In this document: positions 54,679 through 64,000 of the stretch, piece by piece
How positions within the stretch are numbered: the stretch's first letter is position 1
Layout: every line of letters starts with the position of its first letter
Origin: Henricia sp. BOLD:AAB3569
Lineage: Eukaryota > Echinodermata > Asteroidea > Spinulosida > Echinasteridae
Direction of reading: 5' to 3'
DNA length: 64,000 nucleotides
Assembly (NCBI GenBank): GCA_037783545.1
Contig: JBBELK010000809.1
Location: 62,001 to 126,000 of the forward strand
Notes under the pieces: model-generated
What the model was told of the DNA's origin: nothing
The model's input: only the letters and a program-made list of their open reading frames with translations
The model's database searches: none
Position numbers and translations under genes: made by a program

Positions 54679-55229
54679 CTAGTCCAACCATAACTCAGTT
54701 CCCCTAAATTACATTAACCTAATGTCCGTTTCCCAATTGAATGAACTTCGCGGTCAGTTGTATTGTATAATGTGGAAGTCTAGGTATACCTAACATTGAC
54801 TACAGCGACAGACTTTCAGCTTCACCACTATATCAACTGTGAACAAAAAATTATTCAGGGTCGGAAAGGAAATATTTCTGTTTTCTTTCCTAAAAGATTT
54901 TTGCGGAGTTTTCGCCCTTTCAGTAGTAAGCGCAAAATTTTAGTGTCACGTATATTAGTTTTTATCTTCAAGCAAACTTGAATTGTATTTTTTGATTGGT
55001 GGATCCATGGCAACCAACAGTTTAATAATGTTTCATAATACTCTTCCGATTTTCATATTGCACTCTGCGTAATGTGCCATGGTATTCCAAGATAACTACG
55101 CATATGCGCGGAGTAGTGCTTTAATCTTGCGCAGAGTGCGCGCATTATCAGTGCGTCAAGTTTGCCTCGTGGGATATGGGACGCAGACGCACTACATAAT
55201 GCCATATTCCACCTGCACTCGTGGGATAA

Positions 55230-55771
55230 CTAATATTGTTATACCCCGTCTTGGAATACTGCAGTATCATTGGTCCAAAACGGTAACATGTCTATGCGTT
55301 AAAAACTCATATCACCCTGCCGTATGCGAATTTAACTTCATATCACCCGGCCGTACTGTGCGTGTTCTTGCCCCTGTCCATAGCGCGCGTAACGCGTAGT
55401 AACATTAGTAAAAGAAACCGCGTGTTACGCCCGCTAGAGGCGCACAACGCGCCGCACATCGCATTATTCCACACGCTTGGGCGTGCTACTTTCGCAATGT
55501 TACACACGCACGTAGTTGTCAGAAGACAAGCGAAAGTGCAGCAGAGACGAATTGTTTTACAATTTCAACATGCCGAATAATAGAAACAATATTATTATGC
55601 TGTACGGAGACCAAAAGACGGGATATAACAAAACAATTGTTGACTGGTGTGGTGTGGGATATGGGTTTTAACACCCTCGGGAGCTCATAGCACCCTCGGC
55701 GTTGCCTCGGGTGCTATGAGCTTTCTCGGGTGTTAAAACTCCATATCCCACACCACACCAGTCAACAATTA
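55230..55771. repeat. Composite repeat, copy A
   Basis: Blocks TTATACCCCGTCTTGGAATA, AACTCATATCACCC, CGTGTTACGCCC..CTAGAG, CTTTCGCAATGTTACACAC and the palindrome 55635-55770 recur in the same order at about 56770-57742. There, a 423-bp foldback element is inserted. Confidence 0.8.
55635..55770. repeat. 136-bp palindromic MITE, copy 1
   Basis: AATTGTTGACTGGTGTGGTG and its exact inverse are the ends, and GTGCTATGAGCT and AACACCCTCGG are also inverted within. Nearly perfect stem-loop. Confidence 0.95.
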
Positions 55772-56082
55772 CTATCAATGCTAGAATAGGGCGACAAATC
55801 GTGTGTAAAAAAACTATATTAGGGCGACCTGCTCAATAGGGCGACATTTTGGTTTCGCCCTAATATTTTTGAGTTTAAAATTAATTTTTTTAGGTCAAAA
55901 ACCATTTTTTTTTAGGTCGAGAACCATTTTTATTGGGACTGGAGTCGTTTCTCTTCGGTCTGAAAAAATAAGGTGTCATTTTGAGTGACTCTTGCCGAAA
56001 TTTCGGTGGTCCCCGTCGAGAGTCTTGCCGAAATGTCGCCCTATTGCGGCATTCAGAGTAGTTACAATTTATATTATTATAT

Positions 56083-56590
56083 AAAATGAAGCTTTTACGG
56101 ACACCGTGCGTTTCTGTTACTGTGCAGCACAGAGCCCAGATTTGATGTGCGTGCACCACGAACACACGCGTACGCGCGCGTCATGGATCGAGGGAATGGA
56201 TTGCGTGCGTGTGCAACGCGCGTCAGAGTACAGTAACAACAAATACTGTACAACAGTAACAAAAGCGCATGCATTTGTAAACTGACGTTTTCAACAACAA
56301 ACATACAACAATCTCGCGGAAATCTTTTAAAACATAAAATGAAGCTATGTGCATTTCTGTTACTGTGCAGCACAGAGCCCATATTCGATTTGCGTGCACG
56401 CTGGGCGCATCACGAACACACGCGTACGCGCGCGTCATGGATCGAGGGAATGGATTGCGTGAGCGTGCAACGCGCGCCAGAGTACAGAAACAAAAAATAC
56501 CGTACAACAGTAACAAAAGCGCATGCATTTGTAAACCATGAGAAGAACAGAAGTTTTTAACACAAAACAGACAAAAATCTTGCGGAAATC
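56083..56590. repeat. 253-bp tandem duplication
   Basis: Two units begin AAAATGAAGCT (56083, 56336). Both carry TTCTGTTACTGTGCAGCACA, CACGCGTACGCGCGCGTCAT and AAAGCGCATGCATTTGTAAA. Confidence 0.95.
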
Positions 56591-56652
56591 TGACAAAAAA
56601 AGAAGAGAGAAGCTTCATTTTATATAACAATAATAATTTTTGATGTATTTTC

Positions 56653-56749
56653 GGGTGATATGAGAATGTACCGCACTCGTCATGAAAATACCGAACTCGC
56701 CTTCGGCTCGTTCGGTATTTTCATGACTCGTGCGGTATATATATCACCC
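56653..56749. repeat. 97-bp hairpin
   Basis: GGGTGATAT, GTACCGCACTCGTCATGAAA and TACCGAACTCGCC are inverted about CTTCGG, ending ATATCACCC. Confidence 0.92.
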
Positions 56750-56907
56750 TCAAAGCCATCCAATATTATATAATTGTTATACCCGTCTTGGAATACCGCA
56801 GTTTCATTGGTCCAGAACGGTCACATGTCCATGCAATAAAAACTCATATCACCCGCTGCCGTACGCAAATTTGAGTTCATATCGCCTATACACGAATCCG
56901 GTTTTTA

Positions 56908-57330
56908 AGGACTCCTTTCCTGCAAGTCCGTCATTACTGGGGGCCATCCACTGCCATGGACTGGGCGCTTTGTCTTGTTGCTAAATCGAACAGCGCACAA
57001 CGCGTACGCGTACACAGGCTTCACAAGCAAATAAACGCGCAAAATTGTTCGAAGTGACAACATAATGTATACACCAATCCGAGCTGCAAAGTCATGGTCC
57101 GTGTACGTCCGCAATAGCTGGGGGCCATCCAGTGCCATGAACTGTGGGTTTTGTGTTGATGATATGCTGTTACATCACTTCGAACAATTTTGCGCGATTA
57201 TTTGCTTGCGAAGCCTGTGTACGCGTACGCGTACGCTTTGTGCGCTGTTCGATTTAACAACAAGACAAAGCGCCCAGTCCATGGTAGTAGATGGCTCCCA
57301 GTAATGGCCGACTTGCAGGGAAGGAGTCCT
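56908..57330. mobile_element. 423-bp foldback element with TA target duplication
   Basis: Arms of about 165 bp start AGGACTCCTTTCCTGCAAGTC-like on the left and are inverted on the right, ending GGAGTCCT. TA flanks both ends (56906-56907, 57331-57332), as for Tc1/mariner MITEs. Each arm holds alternating CGCGTACGCGTAC. Confidence 0.85.
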
Positions 57331-57607
57331 TAGGTACCGGTGTATATCGCCCTACCATTAAGCGATCTGCGTGCACGTTTTGCGCGTCCATAGCACGCGT
57401 GACGCGCTGTTCCATAGGTAAAATAAACTACGTGTTACGCCCACTAGAGACACGCACATTCCAGTATTCCACACGCTGTGCGCCGAAACAACAAACTCGT
57501 AAGCACGCCACTTTCGCAATATTACACACACACCCACACGTGCAATTTTTGTACAATTTAAAATAATAGAAACAATATTCTGAGAGCAAGACGGGATATA
57601 ACAAAAC

Positions 57608-57741
57608 AATTGTTGACTGGTGTGGTGTGGGTTATGAGTTTAACACCCTCGAGAGATCATAGCACCTTCGGCTTTGCCTCGGGTGCTATAGCTCCCTCGG
57701 GTGTTAAAACTCCATATCCCACACCACACCAGTCAACAATT
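57608..57741. repeat. 134-bp palindromic MITE, copy 2
   Basis: Same family as 55635-55770 (AATTGTTGACTGGTGTGGTG ends), with more differences in the inner arms. Confidence 0.92.
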
Positions 57742-58172
57742 GTTTATTGTTGTGCTTGTGTTTTTCTTGAAACTTTGTATTTTCAAACTTTCGCCTTTTT
57801 AGACCATGGGACGAAGGAGCAAATTCCCTCTAGAAAATCATTTTCGTGCTCTTATCCGAGGTAGTTGATAAAACTTTCACAAGTTGATCGTGAGGACATA
57901 CTAAACAACATTTTCGATGTTCACCTTTGCAAAAGTGGCACTCTTTCGAGTAAATTGTAAAACCTTTCTCGATTTCCTCGTGGCGTAAAGGCAAGGGCGA
58001 GTTGGTTGTTCTCGCCTAAATTTAATAAAAAAATCGCCCCCTTTTTAACCTATTAATTAGACTGGTTCCCGATCCACATATTACATACAACGACTGAATA
58101 CGAGGACCGGCTACCATCGTGTTTAAAATACGTCATTCATTTTAGTGTTGTCTATGTAAAATATTAATTAGA

Positions 58173-58223
58173 GGAACATGGGGCTAGTTGGAACATGGGG
58201 TATGTTGGAACATGGGGTATGTT
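58173..58223. repeat. 17-bp minisatellite, three copies
   Basis: GGAACATGGGGTATGTT repeated three times with one variant (GCTAGTT). Confidence 0.9.
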
Positions 58224-58554
58224 CAAACAGTGATATTTTCATTCATGGCTGTAGTTATTTTTATGAGATCCTGCCACTCATATGTTGCTATAACAGCCAT
58301 CCAACAAATTTTCCCACAACACATGTTAAAATGAGAAAGGAATGTTTTTTTTTTTAACCTTCCGAGTAATATTTTCCACCATTCAGAAATGTTGCATTAT
58401 GATAGTGATGTTCATAGATTCACTCTACTACTTTGACTGAGTATGTTAAGGTATAGTACATGTACATACAAAGCTACAAACTGAGATACTAAACTTGAAA
58501 AAGTCAAATGAGGGGGTTAGTTGGAGCATTTTTAAGCTAACCCCAACATTTTAT

Positions 58555-58865
58555 AGGTGAAGGTACATGTAGTGCCTTTTACATGATTGGAACCAAAGAA
58601 GATATTTTTTCATCCAGATTGAACACGGATTTTGGTGATATTATATATTGAGATCGATAGCTATTCAATTTTAAGATAGATATACTAACTACTTGCACAA
58701 ATGTTCTCCTTTATGCAGTAATTTTTATCATAATATCTCAGAAGTGCAACTGGGAAGTTGAATAGGCCTATTTACAGCTATCGATTTCAATATTACCAAA
58801 AATCGAAAAAATACCTTCTTTGCTTCCAATCATGTGAAAATGTGACACCTACCGGTTTCAACGAT
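58555..58865. repeat. ~310-bp inverted-repeat element
   Basis: ACATGATTGGAACCAAAGAAG..GATCGATAGCT on the left is inverted against AGCTATCGATTTCAATATTA..CTTTGCTTCCAATCATGTG on the right. Confidence 0.8.
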
Positions 58866-59812
58866 TTCACTTTTTCAAACATATTTTTGTCCGTAAATCG
58901 GGCATAGCAAGACCGATGATATCCCGCGTGTTGCGGTGGTCCACCCGACATAACACTGCCGCTCTCTGCCACTGAACCGAGTCGTCATGTTTTGCCAGAA
59001 AGTCTGTCGCTAATCTGCCTGTCTTTCCTTCAGATTCTTCCACTTACTAGCAACCTCGAGGAAGCGAGACCAGCTTTGTACGGAAAATGATGAAATGTTC
59101 TGCCTTTCGCTCCCAGATCACAGTGCAAAATGCTGGTATACAGGAGGCAACGTTTCGTGAACGTCGCGCGTCGTCGCGTGCGTATGTAACGAGCGCGCCG
59201 ATTGGGCCCCGACAGAGCTCTTCGTTAGAGAACAACTTTGATTGGTCGGACATTAGGCTTCGTCAATTATTCTAAAAACGTCAATCGTCGTCCATATTTC
59301 TATAAAATTTCCCCATAAAGTGCCACTTTTGCAACGGTGAACATTCACTTTTTGGTTAACAAGAATATTTGCTACATACTTATCTGCCTATTATTACCTC
59401 CCTTTGACCAGACCACGAACGAACACGATAATCGACCTCGGCCCATGGTCTATTTTGCAAATGTTGATATTCCGTGCATTTGTGTTTCTTTAATTACACT
59501 CAAAGCGGCGCCGTCTGCAATTTTAACTTTCCTCAAGTTGATATTTTCACCAAGATGCCTACTCTGAAAGGAACACACCAGCTTTGTTAGGCTCTTTTGG
59601 GCTCGAAATAGACCCATACGTGATTCTGAAGGTCTTTCAGAATCATGTATATTTATGTAAATAGACTGAAGATAACCTGGAAAGAAACCACAACATTTTG
59701 CCGTTTTTGGAGCATTTTTCCAAAATTAAAGGTCACGTGATTTATCCGAACCAGATTTCTGGTTCGAAAAAATCACGTGCTCGTGGAGTTAGTTTTGTTA
59801 AGTTAAACATAA

Positions 59813-60130
59813 CTATGAAAAATCGAACATGAGGGAGTCCGACTCCAAGTAGCGTGTTCCACTGTGTGGACTGTTGCAGCTAGCGTAGCATGCATTGGAC
59901 ATGTGAAATGGGCAGGGAGCCAGATCGCCGGGTGCGTTATTTTCGTCATTAGGTGTTATAGTCTGTACACCTACTCTTAGCTCCATGCACGCAGAACTAC
60001 AATCAGAGCCGGTTGTTGCAGTTGTACGTTCTTGAAGAAAACCATAAACATCAGCTCCTCTAAAGCAAACGGAAAAACGTATTCGGTGGTCCAAGCTGTC
60101 CAGTGAAACCGTCAGCAGAAAATGAGATAT
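59813..60130 (-). CDS. Possible coding exon of an unknown cysteine-containing protein
   Basis: On the minus strand a 105-codon frame runs from just after an acceptor-like site (TTGCTTTAG, 60131-60139) to TAG at 59813-59815. The product contains FSVCFRGADVYGFLQERT, then DCSSACMELRVGVQTI, GDLAPCPFHMSNACYASC and ends SDSLMFDFS. Paired cysteines and mixed hydrophilic composition look like an extracellular domain and not like chance translation, but I do not recognise the family. There is no ATG near the start, so it would be an internal or last exon. It sits inside intron 1 of the plus-strand gene. It could also be a decayed duplicate. Confidence 0.42.
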   Translation of the reverse strand: MSHFLLTVSLDSLDHRIRFSVCFRGADVYGFLQERTTATTGSDCSSACMELRVGVQTITPNDENNAPGDLAPCPFHMSNACYASCNSPHSGTRYLESDSLMFDFS

Positions 60131-60496
60131 CTAAAGCAAACGTTGCTAAGAGAAGAGCAAATCGTTTGCGACAAAGTCGCCGTGAGGCTCGCACGATATA
60201 ACGAACGGCTGGTAAAGCGTATAACCTGACTGTTGACAATTGTTTTGTAAATTTTGAGCTTTTAAAGTTAATTACGGGACATTTTGATGATCTTTTTTTT
60301 TCACAAAGAATTGCAAACAATCACTATTTACAAACACATTTACAAACACATTACAAACTCGGAAGAACAACAACTTATACTATTTTAAGTGAATGTTCCA
60401 TCACATAAAAAGCGCTTCTGCATTTCTACCAAAGCTGTATATCAAAGGAAATTCAAAATGTCATTATCGTCTCCTTTTACTGTTTCTTTTTTGCAG

Positions 60497-60517
60497 TCGT
60501 GGTCGCAAAGACAGTTG
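60497..60517 (+). CDS. Secreted-protein gene, coding exon 2 (21-bp micro-exon)
   Basis: The acceptor TTTCTTTTTTGCAG ends at 60496 and the donor GTGAGT starts at 60518. In phase 1 (with the G carried from exon 1) it encodes VVVAKTV plus one base, finishing the hydrophobic core of the signal peptide. Intron 1 would be about 6.0 kb. Confidence 0.65.
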
Positions 60518-61828
60518 GTGAGTAGATCATAATCATTTATCGACAAGAAACTGTCAATTTTTTTTTTTTTTAATATGTTGACGGTAGATCGGGACTGAAC
60601 ACTATTTTCCCGTAAAGTCCTCAGTACTTTGCTACATTAAATGCACATTTTAAAACTTCTTTTTATTCAAATGCATCACCAGTTAACTTTAATTTAGCCT
60701 CGAAAGTTCCCGACTTTGCATTTTCCACGTTAAATTTCGTATTTGGTCACTCGTGTTCGTATTTGTCCAAACCATTTCGTACGTTTGCACACTTTAAAAA
60801 AAAAAGGATATTTTGATTCCGGCGTCAGAAGTTGCCAAACTTAAGACGAATAAAGAAATTTGAATTCGTCATTTGGAAAACAATTGACTTCCTCACTTGA
60901 TTATATACTGAACCGCAAAAGAAACGTCGTTTGATTCTGGATAACGGAAGCTTCATTTTAAAAATAGCATTATTCAGCTGGGCATTTGGGTGAACTTTTA
61001 GTGTAAATGGTACAACATGTTGTCAAATTAAGTACACCCAAAATGACAGAGAAAGGGCATAATTGTTCAGGTGTTATCAACATTTCAAATAGCGACGTTT
61101 CTTTTTCGGTTCAGAACAGTGCTGAGATTGAGCCTCGCGAGTGTAGTCTGGTTTCTAGACCCAGATATTCCGGTAACCAGCCTATTCGTTGGCTTCAGTT
61201 GTCCGCGTGGGGTCGCTGCGTGCAAGCGCGCTGGGATTTCTTCATACGGGCCTAGCCTTTGCCGCCAACCATCGTAAGACAAGCTCTTGTACGCCACAGA
61301 CTTGGACGAGGCTATGTGTGTGTAAACTGTACGGGACAGCATCATATGCTGATCCCATGGGAGTTGGGAAGGATTATATAATATTGTTGGATTTAATTCC
61401 TCGTTATTTATATTTACCACATCCGCACTTACCGTCCTACTCCGATCCATGTAAATGTTATTCCCCGATAGCCTCTTATACTTTCTTTGCTTAATTATTT
61501 CATTGTACCGAAGTTTTGTGTGAACATGTTTAGACGTAAAAGTTTTAGATTTTTTAACAGTACATTTTTGTACTTTCTAGATTTTCTTTTCGCTAAATTT
61601 TCGTGTTTTTATAGCGTTTATAACAACGGTTTTTATCAGGCAAATGTATAGAGTTTCAATGGTTTTGCATACCTATCAAACGAACTTTGTTTAAAAACCC
61701 TTTTTTTCAAAGAAGCCTATATCTGAACAATATTTTGTCCAGGAGAATAAATGATTTGAAGCTCATAAAATTGCCTCAAATTTATTATTATTTTATTGTT
61801 CACTGATTTGTCTTTTTCCTCTCTATAG

Positions 61829-61870
61829 CACTGCCTAATACCGGCAGCATACCTTCTTCTGGTTCCAGTT
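61829..61870 (+). CDS. Secreted-protein gene, coding exon 3 (42 bp)
   Basis: The acceptor TTTTTCCTCTCTATAG ends at 61828 and the donor GTAAGT starts at 61871. In phase 1 it encodes ALPNTGSIPSSGSS plus one base. The signal peptidase site would fall around VAKTVA|LPNT, after which a Ser/Gly/Pro linker begins. All three introns are phase 1, as in genes assembled from extracellular modules. Later exons are not found in the window. Confidence 0.62.
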
Positions 61871-61949
61871 GTAAGTCATGTTTTTATCTATATTCTGGAG
61901 TATATTAGCGATTGAATTGGATTAAAAGTTGGTACATACAATAGCCTTG

Positions 61950-62815
61950 ACCAAGGCGTTGGGCTTGTCTTCTAGACGGCCGCTGAAGATAAAACTGAAC
62001 AAAGCGCTTACGAGCTACGGAATCTGTTGCACGTATTGGCTCACAACGCGACGCGCTACGACTATGCACACATGCACGTACATGTATCGGTACGGTCCTA
62101 AACCCAACAGCCTTGATGGTTCTGCATTCAGCCAGCGAAACTCATTACAGTAATAGGGAAACCACCCCAGCGTGAGCTGAGATTTCATTGGTCGACGCAC
62201 GCCAGGCTATGTTTGAAAAACGCTATGATCTGCGATCCCCAGTTTGTTCATCCATGGAGCTAACCGAGGCAGTGCTCCTACAAATCATTCAGGAAAGCTG
62301 TTATATTACGACCGTTGTCCCCCACAAGTGTAATCAAATACGTAAACAGACAAGCACAATAAATGCTACGAACCCGAGAATATTTGTTGTTTTCGTCCAT
62401 CGATCATGCCACGGTTCTCGTAACATGAGGACGCCATTACATGCATAATGCATGCTTCGCGGCATTACGTGCTACTCATGAAGCTCTTGATTGGCTGAAG
62501 ACAAATGTTAAATATTCATACCTTGCATACCCGCATATCCAAAGCCCGCCCATTTTCGGCCAAAACCGGCCGAAAATATAAGGAAACACATTAAACCCGG
62601 AAGTGACAGACTCTACAAGGCTGTCTATCGAGCTAGGCCAGGCCGTACGCAGCTAGTACGCAGTATGTATTGCTGTACGGGTTTACTACGGAAGTCGTTA
62701 TCTCAAAGTGGCTCGTTTTGATGCCGTGTGCATGCAGTTTGCATGCGCTAGACTAAACATTCCCTTGTACAGCAAAAATACCTGCAGACGGCATCGGACA
62801 TTGCAAGGCTATACA
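61950..62815 (+). repeat. Interspersed repeat family, uninterrupted copy
   Basis: Left part (61950-62615) matches 21268-21905 and right part (62628-62815) matches 31870-32065. Here they are contiguous. The left end holds the CCAAGGCGTTGGG TIR element (61950-62117). It would lie in intron 3 of the secreted-protein gene. Confidence 0.88.
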
Positions 62816-62852
62816 TACAAGTGCTCTACTCACGCTCGGTGTACAATCGCCA

Positions 62853-64000
62853 GTTTTTGGTGGTCTTTCATTGCTGCTGCAACGAAAAATTCCCACGCCT
62901 TCCCCTTCTCCGCCATTGATTGTGTGAATATTTCAGTGTTGTGTTTGAAATTAAATTTGAATGCTAATGCGTGGCAGAGGTTTGCAGGAAAGCGACGGAC
63001 AGTGCTTAAACCCTTCGCGCAGTAGAATACTAAGCATGATTTGTGCATGTTAAACGTGAAACAAATGTTAACCAGTTATATGAAGACCACAAAGTTCCTA
63101 TCATATGTTCCTTCGCTTGAAACCCAGACTACTGTTGTTAAAAGCTTGACTGAAGTATATGAGGCACGCGGCACATGTAAAGTATATAATCAATAGACCA
63201 GTAAATTGTGACATCAGTTGCCATGGTAATTAGGTCTAAACATGCGCTGGTAAATTGAAACGTCCATTGGTAAAGCGCAGGGAAACAGTTCACTGGTTTT
63301 AGTGTAGACCCAGTAACCTTGACACACAAACGGTGACGTTTTCACTGAACGTGTTCACCGTAGGAGAGGATGACATAAAGCAACCAAACTATTGGTTGAT
63401 AGGCAATAGCGTGCACCACGTAGCAACAACAGCATATAATGTGATTTTCTAAACTGCAAGTCCATTGGAATCGCTAGTTTTTGATGGTCTTTCATTGCTT
63501 CTGCAACCAAAATTTCTTACGCCTTCCCCTTCTCCGCCTTTGATTGTGTCAATATTTCAGTGTTGTGTTTGAAATTAAATTTAAATGCTAATGCGTGGCA
63601 GAGGTTTGCAGGAAAGCGACGGACAAGTGCATAAACCCTTTGTGCGGTAGAATACTAAGTCTGATTTGTACATATGAAACGTGAAACAAATGTTAACCAG
63701 TTCAAGATCTCTATGAAGACCACAACGTTCCTACCGTATGTTCCTTGAGTGGAAACCCAGACTACTGTTGATAAAAGCTTGACTGAAGTATATGAGGCAC
63801 GCGGCACATTTAAAGTATAGAATCAATAGACGAGTAAATTGTGACATCAGTTGCCATGGTAATTTGGTCTAAACATTCGCTTGGAAATTGAAACGCCCAT
63901 TGGTAAAGCGCAGGGAAACAGTTCACTGGTTTTAGTGTAGACCCAGTAACCTTGACACACAAACGGTGACGTTTTCATTGAACGTGTTCACCGTAGGAGA
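62853..64000. repeat. 624-bp direct tandem repeat, second copy runs off the window
   Basis: GGTCTTTCATTGCT at 62862 recurs at 63486. Both copies carry TCAATATTTCAGTGTTGTG-like sequence, GCTAATGCGTGGCAGAGG, ACTACTGTTG and the 63208-63311 block. Open frames here are repeat-borne. Confidence 0.92.

Larger units (their letters stand above)
56770..57742. repeat. Composite repeat, copy B, with foldback insert
   Basis: Same blocks as 55230-55771, split by the element at 56908-57330. Confidence 0.78.

Noticed and set aside
61007..61450. Plus and minus frames of 80-120 codons near 61 kb as extra exons
   Set aside because: No splice sites in the phase needed for the secreted-protein gene and no recognisable domain.
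62708..63025. Frame from an ATATTTCAG acceptor at about 62935 as exon 4 of the secreted-protein gene
   Set aside because: The sequence belongs to a 624-bp tandem repeat, and the reading ends in a stop without a domain.

Overview
This is metazoan nuclear DNA, most likely from a marine invertebrate. It is AT-rich, dense in ACATGTACATGT-type simple sequence, and dominated by retroelements with animal-style PBS, RT and integrase signatures. There is no operon structure. The species cannot be named from the sequence. Most of the first 45 kb is a nest of transposable elements. The last 18 kb holds intergenic DNA, palindromic MITEs and at least one spliced host gene whose coding exons are too short to appear as ordinary open frames.

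Layout: (1) 1-4.8 kb, minus strand: a non-LTR retrotransposon with ORF1 (CCHC gag-like) and ORF2 (endonuclease + RT), joined by an ATGA stop/start overlap and running off the left edge. (2) 4.9-8.4 kb: repeated promoter-like GC-rich blocks and a decayed DIRS-like RT on the minus strand. (3) 9.0-11.3 kb: a Helitron-like tandem-repeat element rich in TGACGTCA. (4) 12415-21122, plus strand: a complete Ty3/gypsy-type LTR retrotransposon (element 1) with TSD ATAT. (5) 21.9-31.87 kb, plus strand: a DIRS-type tyrosine-recombinase retroelement split by a ~5.3 kb insertion that holds a GGTCA-rich satellite, a Tc1 relic and a tRNA-like sequence. (6) 32377-45663, minus strand: a second, very young Ty3/gypsy element (element 2) with TSD TTAA, a tRNA-Ser(GCT) PBS and a GGGAAAA gag/pro frameshift site. 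Its 5' LTR is split by a 4.0 kb TIR DNA transposon carrying its own MITEs. (7) 45.7-64 kb: a CpG-rich promoter-like island, a LINE RNase H relic, foldback MITEs, and exons 1-3 of a secreted-protein gene (54465, 60497, 61829). A cysteine-containing minus-strand reading frame lies in its first intron.

The most interesting system is shared by the two gypsy elements. They are clearly different families, yet each carries a third ORF of about 195 codons between pol and the 3' LTR, the position where retroviruses carry env. In both, this ORF encodes an SGNH/GDSL-hydrolase-like protein with all catalytic blocks (GHS, G, GTND, DGxH) kept. The rest of each pol carries disabling lesions, yet both hydrolase ORFs are intact. 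Both integrases also end in an acidic serine tract followed by an RRSxR basic tail.
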